From positions 1 through 64,000 of the forward strand of contig NZ_JACJRG010000023.1 in assembly GCF_014697125.1 (NCBI RefSeq): DNA of 64,000 nt, in the 5' to 3' direction. Below are positions 18,392 through 27,780 of this stretch, piece after piece. The notes under the pieces were generated by a model. That model made no database searches. It saw only the letters and a list, made by a program, of their open reading frames with translations, and was not told where the DNA came from. The stretch is from Anabaena minutissima FACHB-250. Its GTDB lineage: Bacteria > Cyanobacteriota > Cyanobacteriia > Cyanobacteriales > Nostocaceae. Each line of letters opens with the position of its first letter. The first letter of the stretch is position 1. The translations under genes and the position numbers were made by a program.

Positions 18392-19321
18392 ATGACATTT
18401 ATTTATGGTAATTCTGGAAAAAACAATCTCTACGGTACTTATGCTGCTGATTCTATATTTGGCTATGGGGATAATGACATAATTTATGGTTACGATGGTG
18501 ATGACAATTTATACGGCGGAAGTGGTGATGACATTCTGAATGGTGGAATCGGTAGAGACAGAATGGTTGGTGGAACTGGTGATGACAAATACTATGTTGA
18601 TTCTATTTATGATACGGTCGTAGAATATAGCGGAGAAGGAACTGATAGGATTTACACCTCAGTAAATCTCACCACTTTACCTGCAAATGTAGAAAATTTA
18701 ACTCTACAAGGAACTGTCCGTGTTGGTTGGGGAAACGAGCTAGATAATAGAATTGACGGAAATAACAGCGACAACTCCCTAGTTGGTTGGGGAGGAAGTG
18801 ATGTTCTTGATGGTCGGGGTGGGAAAGACTTCCTTTTTGGTGGGGATGGAAATGATTACCTCTTTGGTGGGGATGGCGATGATTCTCTCTATGGTGGAAA
18901 TGATAACGATTTTCTTTTTGGCGAAGGTGGTAATGATTTACTTGATGGTGGGGCTGGTAACGATTTTCTGAAAGGTTATCTAGATAATGATCTAGGTTAT
19001 AGCTACGGTGAACGGGATACCCTAACTGGTGGTGCGGGTGCTGATACCTTTGCTCTCGGTTATAATAATTCTGCTTTTGGTGTAGTTGAAATTGCTTACT
19101 ACGCTGATGGTAATGCAGGATATGCAATAATTACCGACTTTAGTTGGTCGGAGGGTGATAAAATCCGTTTTGGTGGGAGTATTGGTAACTATACTTTAGA
19201 CCGCACTAGAAATTATCATGGCAGTTCAGCTTTAGATACGGCTATTTATTATCAAGGTGATTTGATAGCTGTTTTGTCTGATACAACTAATTTTTCTTTG
19301 GCTTTCGACAGTATTTTTTAG
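18392..19321 (+). CDS. RTX-type calcium-binding repeat protein
   Basis: 309 residues. Two blocks of glycine/aspartate nonapeptides (GGxGxDxLx) occupy about residues 20-65 and 125-195, for example YGGSGDDILNGG and FGGDGNDYLFGG. They form Ca2+-binding parallel beta rolls. A C-terminal region DTFALGY...ITDFSWSEGDKI resembles the end of secreted RTX proteins that use type I export. No catalytic domain is seen. It begins after GAGGAG. No type I secretion genes are adjacent. Confidence 0.85.
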   Translation: MTFIYGNSGKNNLYGTYAADSIFGYGDNDIIYGYDGDDNLYGGSGDDILNGGIGRDRMVGGTGDDKYYVDSIYDTVVEYSGEGTDRIYTSVNLTTLPANVENLTLQGTVRVGWGNELDNRIDGNNSDNSLVGWGGSDVLDGRGGKDFLFGGDGNDYLFGGDGDDSLYGGNDNDFLFGEGGNDLLDGGAGNDFLKGYLDNDLGYSYGERDTLTGGAGADTFALGYNNSAFGVVEIAYYADGNAGYAIITDFSWSEGDKIRFGGSIGNYTLDRTRNYHGSSALDTAIYYQGDLIAVLSDTTNFSLAFDSIF

Positions 19322-19383
19322 TATTTGTAGTAATTCTTTGGGAGAGACGATGAATCGCGTCTCTACAAGTAGGTAGAAAACTA

Positions 19384-20448
19384 TCACCAGGCTCGATCAT
19401 ATTGGACTGGCCAATGTTTCTCATATCCTAGTTCTTTAGCAGCTAAGTGAGGCCAGTAGGGATTGCGGAGTAATTCCCGCCCTAAAAGCACCATGTCGGC
19501 TACGCCATCGCGAATAATTTGATCTGCTTGTTCGGGGGAAGTGATTAAGCCAACTGCACCTGTGGCGATATTAGTTTCTTGACGGATGCGTTGGGCAAAT
19601 TGGGTTTGATATCCGGGTTTTACGGGAATGTTGATACCGGGTATGATTGCCCCTGAAGAACAATCGATGAGGTCTACACCAAGAGATTTAAGTTCTTTAC
19701 TTAAGGTAATACTTTGTTCAATGTCCCAACCTTTATCGACCCAATCTGTGGCAGAAATGCGGACAAACAGAGGGTATGTTTGCGGCCATATTTCTCGGAC
19801 GGCGGTAACGACTTCTTGCAGTAGGCGAGTACGGTTTTCAAAGCTACCACCGTAATCATCTTGGCGTTGGTTGACTAAAGGTGAAAGAAACTGATGTAAT
19901 AAGTAGCCGTGGGCTGCATGGATTTCTATGACTTTGAAACCAGCTTGTAGAGAACGTTGGGTAGCTTGGACAAAAGCTTGAGTAACTTGCTGGATTCCTT
20001 CTAAACTGAGGGCTTCGGGGACTGGACTATCTTTACTAAAAGCGATCGCACTACTCGAAACTAATGGCCGCCAACCTTCTTGGGATTCATCTAAAAATTT
20101 TCCCCCGCGACTGGGTTTAGCTGTGCTGGCTTTCCTCCCTGCGTGGGCTAGTTGAATACCAGCTACAGCCCCAAAGTTATGGATCAATCCCGCAATTTTA
20201 GCTAAATATTCTATGTGGTCATCTGACCAAATTCCCAAGTCTTGGGGACTAATCCGGCCGCGAGGTTCTACAGCCGCCGCTTCTGTAATGATTAAACCTG
20301 CACCACCCACAGCACGAGATGCTAAATGAACCAAATGCCAGTCGTTAGCAAATCCATTGGTGCTGGAATATTGACACATGGGCGACATAGCAATGCGGTT
20401 GCGGAAGGTGACTTCACGAAGCTTGAGTGGTTCAAATAGGTGTGCCAT
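19384..20448 (-). CDS. NADH:flavin oxidoreductase, old yellow enzyme (YqjM-like)
   Basis: 354-residue FMN-dependent TIM-barrel ene-reductase. Motifs typical of the YqjM class are visible: FRNRIAMSPMCQYS with the redox-tuning Cys25, IQLAHAGRKAS, the substrate-binding HAAHGYLLHQFLSP and the phosphate-binding GAVGLI and DMVLLGRELLRNPYWP. It reduces activated C=C bonds with NAD(P)H. The physiological substrate is unknown. No operon partner is seen. Confidence 0.9.
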   Translation of the reverse strand: MAHLFEPLKLREVTFRNRIAMSPMCQYSSTNGFANDWHLVHLASRAVGGAGLIITEAAAVEPRGRISPQDLGIWSDDHIEYLAKIAGLIHNFGAVAGIQLAHAGRKASTAKPSRGGKFLDESQEGWRPLVSSSAIAFSKDSPVPEALSLEGIQQVTQAFVQATQRSLQAGFKVIEIHAAHGYLLHQFLSPLVNQRQDDYGGSFENRTRLLQEVVTAVREIWPQTYPLFVRISATDWVDKGWDIEQSITLSKELKSLGVDLIDCSSGAIIPGINIPVKPGYQTQFAQRIRQETNIATGAVGLITSPEQADQIIRDGVADMVLLGRELLRNPYWPHLAAKELGYEKHWPVQYDRAW

Positions 20449-20524
20449 TGATACTAATTCCTTCTCTGGTTCGGTGAAAAATTAGGAATGGAATTGGTGT
20501 TACACCACAGGCGACCGGATTTAA

Positions 20525-20722
20525 TTAGTGATTAGTTTTTGTCCCCTGTTTCCCTATTTCTTGTACTGGAAGCACGGTAGTCTTGTTGTGAGATTCCCAA
20601 ATATCATGGTTTCCTTGTTCTCGATTGATTAGTAAGTGTAAATTCTCTGGCAATTGAGTATTTTGACCAATTGAATATATTTCTGCCGATAACATCTCTC
20701 TTTCAATTTGTCCAAAAAACAT
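20525..20722 (-). CDS. small hypothetical protein
   Basis: 65 residues beginning MFFGQIEREMLSAEIYSIG, with no recognisable domain. A GGGAG Shine-Dalgarno lies 9 bp before the ATG, which is the main reason to believe it. Hydrophilic and without a membrane segment. It could equally be a chance frame. Confidence 0.35.
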   Translation of the reverse strand: MFFGQIEREMLSAEIYSIGQNTQLPENLHLLINREQGNHDIWESHNKTTVLPVQEIGKQGTKTNH

Positions 20723-21038
20723 ACATACAATCTCCCTTACTAAACAATGCTTAATTTTTCCTGAAAATTTTGCTAGAGATTACAAAATTTTTTTAATATT
20801 CAATTTATATATATTCGAGTTGAATAATGTTATTTAGACAGCATTACAATCTAAATATAAAAAACAAAAATTTGATGATTTATTCTTTATGTTACAACCT
20901 TATTCTAGGTTTGATAGCATTAAGAAGAATCACAATTTTAAATATTTATTCATAAAGCAATACAGTTTAGTTGAGAAAACCGTAACTTCGATGGAGTGAC
21001 AGCGTAGGCGTAAGAGCTAAAACTTTAACCAAAAAATA
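20723..21038. other. AT-rich intergenic region
   Basis: Extremely AT-rich around 20760-20960. No gene, promoter or RNA can be supported with confidence. Confidence 0.4.
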
Positions 21039-21065
21039 AAGGACAAGAATTATACTCTTGTCCTT
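21030..21065 (-). terminator. terminator-like hairpin, minus strand
   Basis: AAGGACAAGA (21039-21048) and TCTTGTCCTT (21056-21065) are a perfect 10-bp stem. On the minus strand it is followed by TATTTTTTGG. It implies a minus-strand transcript from the otherwise unassigned 21070-21500 interval. Confidence 0.55.
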
Positions 21066-21069
21066 GATG

Positions 21070-21263
21070 ATCAAAATAGCAAATGGTGTGTCGAATACAG
21101 TAAAATGCGCCTGATGATATAAAAATTGTGTGGTCGTGTTTGCACAAAATGAGCAACGACCAATACCGATGAATTCATCGGCAGTTTGCTCTCCAGAAGG
21201 AAAAGCTGTTACATCAAATAAATATACCTCATGATAGTCATAATTGCGAATATTCCACTGAGA
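21070..21263 (-). pseudogene. possible gene remnant without start codon
   Basis: One minus-strand frame stays open from just after a TAA (21264-21266) and reads protein-like sequence: NYDYHEVYLFDVTAFPSG, then DEFIGIGRCSFCANTTTQ, then FLYHQAHFTVFDTPFAIL. No ATG, GTG or TTG start lies in frame at the beginning, and the frame runs into the terminator-like hairpin. Composition and the CxxC motif suggest a decayed or truncated gene. The family is not recognised. Confidence 0.3.
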
Positions 21264-21529
21264 TTAATGTCATCTTTGGTTGTTTATGATTAGCGATCGC
21301 ATTCGTGACCAATCAAGTTGCATTTGTAGTAAATGCTTATGTTGCGTGAACAACAGCTTAAGCAAAACTTATCTATTACGTTGTACACACAGCAAACTAG
21401 ATCAACGATGCGTCAAAGCGTAGCAACACACCTTAAAGTTGGGATTTTGAATTTAAGTTACCCTCCCCTCAGATAGATAAAAATTTGTATTCTAAAGTTA
21501 ATAGGTCTTAATAGTTCTTAGAGAAACTG

Positions 21530-23794
21530 GTGCAAGAAGATTTTAGATTAATTGTTGATTTAGTTGCAGTTTTAGGAGTTGCAGCTTGTGGCGGATTATT
21601 AGCAGCTATGCTAAGACAACCTGTACTGCTGGGGTATCTCATCGGCGGGATGGTTGTAGGGCCGGCTGGGTTGGGGCTGATTAAAGAAGTTGTGCAAGTG
21701 GAAACGCTGGCGCAGTTTGGGGTCGCCTTCCTATTATTTGCCTTGGGTGTGGAGTTTTCCTTTGCGGAACTCAAAAAAGTGAAAGCGATCGCCCTCGGTG
21801 GTGGTGGGCTACAAATCGCTTTGACAATTCTGGTTACGGTGTTGGTGTGTGGAGTCACGGGAGCATGGGGAACTTTACCTGCTAAGGGTGTATTCCTAGG
21901 TTCAATTCTCTCTCTATCTTCTACGGCTGTTGTGCTTAAATGCTTAATGGAGCGCAACGAAACCGAAACACCCCACGGTCAGGTGATGCTAGGGATTTTG
22001 GTAGTCCAGGACTTAGCCCTAGGGTTGATGCTGGCGGTGTTACCTGCACTGAATGAACCAGGGGAAGTCCTTGGTATCGCTGTGATCACAGCCTTGGTGC
22101 GAATTGGTTTATTTGCGGCTGGGGCGGTGGTGGCGGGAATTTGGCTCATCCCGCCTTTATTGAGACTGTTAGCCCGTACCGAAAGCCGAGAACTATTTCT
22201 ATTAGGGGTAGTGGCCTTGTGTTTGGGAATTGCCCTGCTGACAGAATATTTAGGACTCTCCATTGAAATGGGGGCGTTTGTGGCTGGGTTAATGATTTCT
22301 GAGGTGGAGTACGCCGACCAAACCCTAACCTATGTAGAACCACTGCGAGATATTTTTGCGAGTTTGTTCTTCGCTGCCATTGGGATGTTAATCGATCCGG
22401 TGTTTTTGTGGAACAACTTAGAATTAATTTTAGGGTTAGTAGCCTTAGTGTTTGTCGGGAAATTTTTAATTATCACCCCCTTAGTTAAACTGTTTCGCTA
22501 CCCGTTAAAAACAGCCTTAATTGTGGGGTTGGGACTGGCGCAAATTGGGGAATTTTCCTTTGTGTTAGCCAGTGAAGGACAAGCATTAGGGTTGGTGTCT
22601 CGGCCGATATATTCACTCATTTTAGGAACTACCGCCGTTACACTGATGCTCACTCCCTTTGTGCTGCGGTTAGTGCCATTCTTATTTAACTTAATGGAAT
22701 CAATGCCTTGGCTAAAACCTTATTTAGATGAAAGTCAAGCCAAAGATGTCTCAGAAGAACTACCTTTTAAAGACCATATAGTAGTGTGTGGCTATGGGCG
22801 AGTGGGAAGGAATTTAGTCAAGCTGTTACAGCAACATCACCTACCTGTAGTAGTCATTGACCAATCTGAAAGCAGAATTCAGCAGTTACGAGAGGCGAAA
22901 ATACCTTACGTCTACGGTAATTGTGTGAGTTTACACGTTTTAGAAACGGCTGGGGTAAATCATGCCAAAGGAATGGCGATCGCACTTCCTGACCCTATGA
23001 GTATCCGTTTGTCCCTCAAACGGGCTTTGGAATTGTGTCCCGAATTAGATTTAGTTGTCCGGGCTACCCAAGATAAAAATATTGAGTTGCTGTATCAATT
23101 GGGGGCGAGGGAAGTAGTTCAGCCAGAATTTGAAGCTAGTATCGAAATGGCAACTTATCTATTAACAGGCTTAGGCTTAACCCCAGGTGTATTACAGCAG
23201 GAAATGCAGCAAATCCGCAGCGATCATTATTTAGATTTTCGTCCAGAACGAACTGCTGATGAAGTTTCCCGCCATTTAAAACAAATAACTCAAGATTTAA
23301 ATCGGCGTTGGTATGCTCTCCCATCAGACTCACCCCTAATAGGTATGAGTTTGGAAGAAGCCGATGTGCGCTACTTAACGGGTGTAAGTTTAGTGGCAAT
23401 TCGTCGCGCCAACGGCGAAGAAATTGATTATCCCAACCAACAAACCAAATTAGAGACAGGCGATCGCTTGTTAGTTGTGGGAGCATCAGAAGAACTAGCA
23501 GCTTTATCTGAATTAGCTCAAGGTAAGGTAGCTGTTCCCGGAGAAAACAGTGCCTGTCAATGGATTCAAGTCGATGATCATGCCCCAATTTTAGGTAAAA
23601 CGATCGCAGAGTTAACTTTACATTCCGAATCTGGAGTGCAAATCCAAGCCATACGACGGGATGGCAAATTTATCCGTTCTCCTGATAGCAGCATGGATTT
23701 ACGAACTAGCGACCAAGTGCTGCTGTGCGGTAGTTTGAATGCTTTAAATCAAATCCAACAACTATTTATTTACGCTACAGGTGTAGGGGTGTAG
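21530..23794 (+). CDS. monovalent cation:proton antiporter-2 (KefB/CPA2-like) with TrkA domains
   Basis: 754 residues, GTG start. Residues about 8-385 form the Na+/H+ exchanger membrane domain (LGYLIGGMVVGPAGLG; FLLFALGVEFS; LSSTAVVLKCL). A Rossmann TrkA_N/RCK domain follows at about 410-525 (VVCGYGRVGRNLVKLL with the GxGxxG motif). Two TrkA_C-type ligand-binding domains follow at about 590-665 and 680-750. This is K+ or Na+ efflux in exchange for protons, gated by nucleotide or other ligands. The ion is not determined by sequence. A heptamer-repeat tract follows the stop. Confidence 0.88.
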   Translation: MQEDFRLIVDLVAVLGVAACGGLLAAMLRQPVLLGYLIGGMVVGPAGLGLIKEVVQVETLAQFGVAFLLFALGVEFSFAELKKVKAIALGGGGLQIALTILVTVLVCGVTGAWGTLPAKGVFLGSILSLSSTAVVLKCLMERNETETPHGQVMLGILVVQDLALGLMLAVLPALNEPGEVLGIAVITALVRIGLFAAGAVVAGIWLIPPLLRLLARTESRELFLLGVVALCLGIALLTEYLGLSIEMGAFVAGLMISEVEYADQTLTYVEPLRDIFASLFFAAIGMLIDPVFLWNNLELILGLVALVFVGKFLIITPLVKLFRYPLKTALIVGLGLAQIGEFSFVLASEGQALGLVSRPIYSLILGTTAVTLMLTPFVLRLVPFLFNLMESMPWLKPYLDESQAKDVSEELPFKDHIVVCGYGRVGRNLVKLLQQHHLPVVVIDQSESRIQQLREAKIPYVYGNCVSLHVLETAGVNHAKGMAIALPDPMSIRLSLKRALELCPELDLVVRATQDKNIELLYQLGAREVVQPEFEASIEMATYLLTGLGLTPGVLQQEMQQIRSDHYLDFRPERTADEVSRHLKQITQDLNRRWYALPSDSPLIGMSLEEADVRYLTGVSLVAIRRANGEEIDYPNQQTKLETGDRLLVVGASEELAALSELAQGKVAVPGENSACQWIQVDDHAPILGKTIAELTLHSESGVQIQAIRRDGKFIRSPDSSMDLRTSDQVLLCGSLNALNQIQQLFIYATGVGV

Positions 23795-23828
23795 AGGTGT
23801 GGGGTGTAGAGGTTTTGAATAACTTTCT

Positions 23829-23880
23829 CTGTCACCTGTCACCTGTCCCCTGTTACCTGTCCCCTATCACCTGTCACCTG
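23829..23880. repeat. degenerate heptamer array (CTGTCAC type) overlapping the hfq 3' end
   Basis: Seven or so imperfect copies of CTGTCAC / CTGTCCC / CTGTTAC. The last units encode the final residues and stop of hfq on the minus strand. Confidence 0.8.
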
Positions 23881-24088
23881 ATTTCAAATAAGCGATCGCT
23901 AATTTCCAAATAGTAATTTGCTGACCATTTTCATCCATAATGCAAATACAGTTGGGGTCTTGCCATAAGATTCTACCCGTGAGTAAATCGCCTGTAACCA
24001 GCTTAAATTCAACTGTTCCGGTTTGTTTAATCAGGGTTTGGACTTGGCGAATGCTAGGCAGTGAAGTGTCAAAATCAGTGATAGTCAT
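23867..24088 (-). CDS. hfq: cyanobacterial Hfq
   Basis: 73-residue Sm-like protein (SLPSIRQVQTLIKQTG, VEFKLVTGDLLTGRILWQD, ITIWKLAIAYLK). It shows the divergent cyanobacterial form, which lacks the classic proteobacterial RNA-binding residues and in Synechocystis works with the pilus ATPase for motility. The divergent position beside dapF is a recurring cyanobacterial arrangement and supports the call. The last codons and TGA stop (Gly-Asp-Arg-stop) are provided by the heptamer repeat. Confidence 0.88.
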   Translation of the reverse strand: MTITDFDTSLPSIRQVQTLIKQTGTVEFKLVTGDLLTGRILWQDPNCICIMDENGQQITIWKLAIAYLKSGDR

Positions 24089-24118
24089 TTTTGGTAATGA
24101 TGGAATAATTGAGGGACT

Positions 24119-24175
24119 GGGGATTAGGGACTAGGGACTGGGGAAGAGTTTTCCCAATACCCAGTACCCAATCCC
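24119..24175. repeat. long imperfect hairpin in the hfq-dapF intergenic region
   Basis: A G-rich arm of heptamer-like units (GGGACTA, GGGACTG; from 24119) is followed by a C-rich arm (CCCAATACCCAGTACCCAAT to 24175). The arms are imperfect complements with a loop around 24145. This fills about half of the 122-bp divergent promoter region. Confidence 0.55.
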
Positions 24176-24210
24176 CAATACTTAATCATTGATAATTCAT
24201 CATCAGGAAA

Positions 24211-25050
24211 ATGGCAATCGAATTTACTAAGTATCACGGTTTAGGCAACGACTTTATTCTGATTGATAATCGCGCGTCAAGCTCGCCGGTGCTGACTCCT
24301 GAGCAAGCTATTAAATTATGCGATCGCCATTTTGGTATCGGTGCTGATGGTGTGATTTTTGCCTTACCTGGGAAAAACGGCACTGATTACACTATGCGGA
24401 TTTTTAACTCCGATGGCTCAGAACCAGAAATGTGTGGTAATGGGATTCGCTGTTTAGCAGGGTTTCTGGCAGACTTAGAAGGCATATCTCGCAATCAAGA
24501 CACCTATCGTATTCAAACCCTAGCTGGTGTGATTTCACCCCAACTCATGCCCGATGGTGAAGTTAGGGTAGATATGGGTGTACCGCGATTACTGGCTAGT
24601 GAAATACCTACTACCCTGGGTGCGGCTGATGCTAAAGTCATTAACCAACCTCTAGAAGTAGAAGGGAAAACTTGGGATGTCACCTGTGTGAGTATGGGTA
24701 ATCCTCACTGTATTACCTTTGTGGATGATGTGGCAGCGATTGCTTTGGAAACCATCGGCCCTAAATTTGAACATCACCCCGCATTTCCCCAACGCACCAA
24801 TACTGAATTTATCGAAGTAGTCAGTCGTGATTACTTAAAAATGCGCGTCTGGGAAAGGGGCGCAGGAATTACCTTGGCTTGTGGGACTGGGGCTTGTGCT
24901 TCGTTGGTGGCTGGTGTCTTGACCGAGAAGTGCGATCGCGTCGCTATTGTAGAATTACCTGGTGGTTCTCTGCAAATTGAATGGTCAGAATTAGACCAAC
25001 GGATTTACATGACAGGCCCGGCTGAGAGGGTGTTTACTGGTAAAGCTTAA
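24211..25050 (+). CDS. dapF: diaminopimelate epimerase
   Basis: 279 residues. Interconverts LL- and meso-diaminopimelate for lysine and peptidoglycan synthesis, cofactor-independent, with two catalytic cysteines. Both sites are present: the first in SEPEMCGNGIRC and the second in LACGTGACAS. The N-terminus FTKYHGLGNDFILID is canonical, and length is normal for the family. Divergent from hfq. Confidence 0.95.
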   Translation: MAIEFTKYHGLGNDFILIDNRASSSPVLTPEQAIKLCDRHFGIGADGVIFALPGKNGTDYTMRIFNSDGSEPEMCGNGIRCLAGFLADLEGISRNQDTYRIQTLAGVISPQLMPDGEVRVDMGVPRLLASEIPTTLGAADAKVINQPLEVEGKTWDVTCVSMGNPHCITFVDDVAAIALETIGPKFEHHPAFPQRTNTEFIEVVSRDYLKMRVWERGAGITLACGTGACASLVAGVLTEKCDRVAIVELPGGSLQIEWSELDQRIYMTGPAERVFTGKA

Positions 25051-25179
25051 CTCTGATTGGGGGACTCAGACCTGACTTTTCACGTTATGTAGAAAACCTA
25101 ACGTGAAACCTAACCCCCTAATACCAATTCGCAATGGACTTAACCGTCCCGCTACGATGTACAAACATCTTTGTGCTGA

Positions 25180-25276
25180 GTGCAAAATGTGGTTTGATCC
25201 CCCTAAATCCCCCTTAAAAAGGGGGACTTTGATTCTTGTTCCCCCCTTTTTAAGGGGGGTTAGGGGGGATCAAAAC
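25180..25276. repeat. 97-bp hairpin repeat, copy A
   Basis: Begins GTGCAAAATGTGG and contains two C-rich/G-rich stems (CCCCCTTAAAAAGGGGG and a similar second stem), ending GGGGGGATCAAAAC. A near-identical reverse-complement copy lies at 27781-27877, on the other side of the NB-ARC/TPR gene. Confidence 0.85.
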
Positions 25277-25395
25277 GATGTGGGACAAAGTGATCAGACT
25301 TGTGTGTACACCGTAGCCTTGTAGGAGAGAGGTTAGAGTGTATTGCATACAAACGAGAAGTTCTATATTCAAAACACCATCATTCAACCTCAGAA

Positions 25396-25603
25396 ATGGA
25401 AGATTCTCCTTTGCAGCAAGAACATTCTCACTGAAAACAGGAAGGTTCTCGTTTGAAACAGAAACATTCTCGTTTAGAACAAGAACGTTCTCACCGGAAA
25501 CAAGAATACTTTAGTTGCTAACAGGAACATTCTCGTTTGCAACACAAAATTTCGAGTTCTGAACATGAAACTTTGAGTTCAAAACACGAAACTTGGAGAT
25601 AAA
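25396..25603 (+). repeat. degenerate 21-nt tandem repeat encoding heptapeptides
   Basis: About ten units of 21 nt (for example CAGGAACATTCTCGTTTGCAA). Read from ATG at 25396, the units translate in one frame as heptads such as QEHSRLQ, QKHSRLE and QERSHRK. The frame is interrupted by TGA and TAA. It looks like the decayed remains of a repetitive coding sequence, or a minisatellite with 3n periodicity. Confidence 0.6.
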
Positions 25604-25646
25604 AGCTAGAGTGATGAGGTTGGGAAGGTAAATTTTCGTGTTCTCA

Positions 25647-27686
25647 TTAGAGATGATCGCGTAAAATTACTAAATTCTCACGCACAGTCACAGTATTAGG
25701 ATGATTCGCTCCTAAACTTCGCTCCCAAATATTCAAAGCTTGGAGTAACAGGGGTTCGGCTTGGTCGTACTTTCCTTGGAAATAGTAGAGACTTGCCAAG
25801 TTGTTGAGGCTGATGGCGACATCGGGATGATTGTCTCCCAACAGGCGTTTATGGAGTTCTAAAGCTTGGAGAAACAGGGGTTCGGCTTGGTCATACCTTC
25901 CTTGGGAATAGTAGAGTAATGCCAAATTGTTGAGGCTGGAGGCGACATCGGGATGATTGTCTCCCAACAGGCGTTTATGGAGTTCTAAAGCTTGGAGAAA
26001 CAGGGGTTCGGCTTGGTCGTACTTTCCTTGGGAATCGTAGAGATTTGCCAAGTTGTTGAGGCTAGTGGCGACATCGGGATGATTGTCTCCTAGCAGGCGT
26101 TGTCTGAGTTCTAAAGCTTGGAGATAAAGGGGTTCGGCTTGGTTGTACTTTCCTTGGTCATTGTAGAGATTTGCCAAGTTGTTGAGGCTAGTGGCGACAA
26201 GGGGATGATTGTCTCCCAGCAGGCGTTTATGGAGTTCTAAAGCTTGGAGATACAGGGGTGCGGCTTGCTCGTACTTTCCTTGGGAATTGTAGAGTAATGC
26301 CAAGTTGTTGAGGCTTTGGGCGACATCGGGATGATTGTCTCCCAGCAGGCGTTGTCTGAGTTCTAAAGCTTGGAGTAACAGGGGTTCAGCTTGGTCGTAC
26401 CTTCCTTGGGTGCGGTAGAGTTCTGCCAAGTTGTTGAGGCTGGTGGCGACATTGGGATGATTGTCTCCCAGCAGGCGTTTATGGAGTTCTAAAGCTTGGA
26501 GAAACAGGGGTTCGGCTTGGTCGTACTTTCCTTGGGAATCGTAGAGTAATGCCAAGTTGTTGAGGCTAGTGGCGACATCGCGATGATTCTCTCCTAGCAG
26601 GTGTTGTCTGAGTTCTAAAGCTTGGAGATACAGGAGTTCGGCTTGGTCGTACTTTCCTTGGGAATTGTAGAGATATGCCAAGTTGTTGAGGCTGGTGGCG
26701 ACATCGGGATGATTTTCTCCCAGCAGGCGTTTATTGAGTTCTAAAGCTTGGAGATACAGGGGTTCGGCTTGGTTGTACTTTCCTTGGGAATTGTAGAGTG
26801 ATGCCAAGTTGTTGAGGCTAGTGGCGACATCGCGATGATTCTCTCCCAAGCGGTTTTGTACTGTTGATAAACACTGCTGATACCAAGGTTCGGCTTGGGT
26901 ATATAACCCTTGTCCTTTATAGAAGCGACCCAAGCCGAGGAAAGGCCAAATTAAATCTTCATCACTGACGTATTGAATGAAATGGTTTGCTACTTCAGCT
27001 AGATGAGGTATTTTGAGGGAAACAGCATTAATTTCTTCAAGGGTAGGAGTCTCAGGAATTTCTTTAGCAACTGCTACCATTACCTGACAAAACCATCCCT
27101 TAAATTCCTCTGCTTGCTCTAAACCTGTAAACTTAGATTGGAAAAATTCCCGCAGCAGTGGATGTAGTTGATAAATTCCTTCACCTTTGCGCTGGAGTAG
27201 ATGCAGATTCAATAATTTATCATCCCGAATTTCCTCTAACTCATCCTCATCTTTCTCTGTTAAGCACTGTTCTACTAAGTTCCAGGGTATGGGTGCGGTT
27301 GCAAATAAACTGAGTACACAGCCTAATAACCTATCATCCTCTGCTAATTCCTGCCAACTCAACTCAAAGACTGCTTGCACTCCCCTTTGTGCTGTCATAT
27401 CGGCTTCTGGTTTTACAAGTGCAGCTTGTTCTAATCGCTTTTTCTCCAAACGCTGCATCATTTCCGATAAGGATAAATCCGGTTTTCGCGCCAAATATCG
27501 CCCCACCAACTCTAAACCCAAAGGCAAATACCCCAGCCATTCGCACAATTGATTTGCTGCATCTAATTCTCTCTCAATTCGCCCTGGTGTTTCTGCCAGC
27601 AAAGACCGTAACAACTCCAACGCTGCATCTGGTTGTAATACATCTAAAGATAATTGCTTGATGGCTGCACCCAACTTTTTGCGCAA
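25647..27686 (-). CDS. 5'-truncated NB-ARC / TPR protein
   Basis: The frame begins with TTG (MRKKLGAAIKQLSLDVL) and has no ATG nearby. Its N-terminus corresponds to the middle of an NB-ARC (AP-ATPase) domain. The GLPL-type motif (YLPLGLELVGRYLA) and winged-helix region (IYQLHPLLREFF) are present. The Walker A, Walker B and sensor-1 parts that should precede them are absent, and an in-frame TAA lies about 30 bp upstream. Residues about 245-670 are ten kinesin-light-chain-like TPRs of 42 residues, nearly identical at DNA level (126-bp units). Intact relatives are signal-transduction or defence ATPases. This copy cannot bind ATP and is probably a pseudogene or a TPR-only product. Confidence 0.75.
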   Translation of the reverse strand: MRKKLGAAIKQLSLDVLQPDAALELLRSLLAETPGRIERELDAANQLCEWLGYLPLGLELVGRYLARKPDLSLSEMMQRLEKKRLEQAALVKPEADMTAQRGVQAVFELSWQELAEDDRLLGCVLSLFATAPIPWNLVEQCLTEKDEDELEEIRDDKLLNLHLLQRKGEGIYQLHPLLREFFQSKFTGLEQAEEFKGWFCQVMVAVAKEIPETPTLEEINAVSLKIPHLAEVANHFIQYVSDEDLIWPFLGLGRFYKGQGLYTQAEPWYQQCLSTVQNRLGENHRDVATSLNNLASLYNSQGKYNQAEPLYLQALELNKRLLGENHPDVATSLNNLAYLYNSQGKYDQAELLYLQALELRQHLLGENHRDVATSLNNLALLYDSQGKYDQAEPLFLQALELHKRLLGDNHPNVATSLNNLAELYRTQGRYDQAEPLLLQALELRQRLLGDNHPDVAQSLNNLALLYNSQGKYEQAAPLYLQALELHKRLLGDNHPLVATSLNNLANLYNDQGKYNQAEPLYLQALELRQRLLGDNHPDVATSLNNLANLYDSQGKYDQAEPLFLQALELHKRLLGDNHPDVASSLNNLALLYYSQGRYDQAEPLFLQALELHKRLLGDNHPDVAISLNNLASLYYFQGKYDQAEPLLLQALNIWERSLGANHPNTVTVRENLVILRDHL

Positions 27687-27780
27687 GTCAGATTTTTTTC
27701 TAGATTAAGGTTTTACCTCCCTTAATCCCCCCTTGGAAAGCTACGCTGTACAAATAAGTCTGATAACCTTATTCCACATA

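Noticed and set aside
18669..19127. 152-residue minus-strand frame rich in His and Tyr
   Set aside because: Antisense shadow of the Gly/Asp-rich RTX repeats.
24181..25646. Possible CRISPR array in the repeats at 25396-25603
   Set aside because: Units are contiguous 21-mers without unique spacers, and no cas genes are present.
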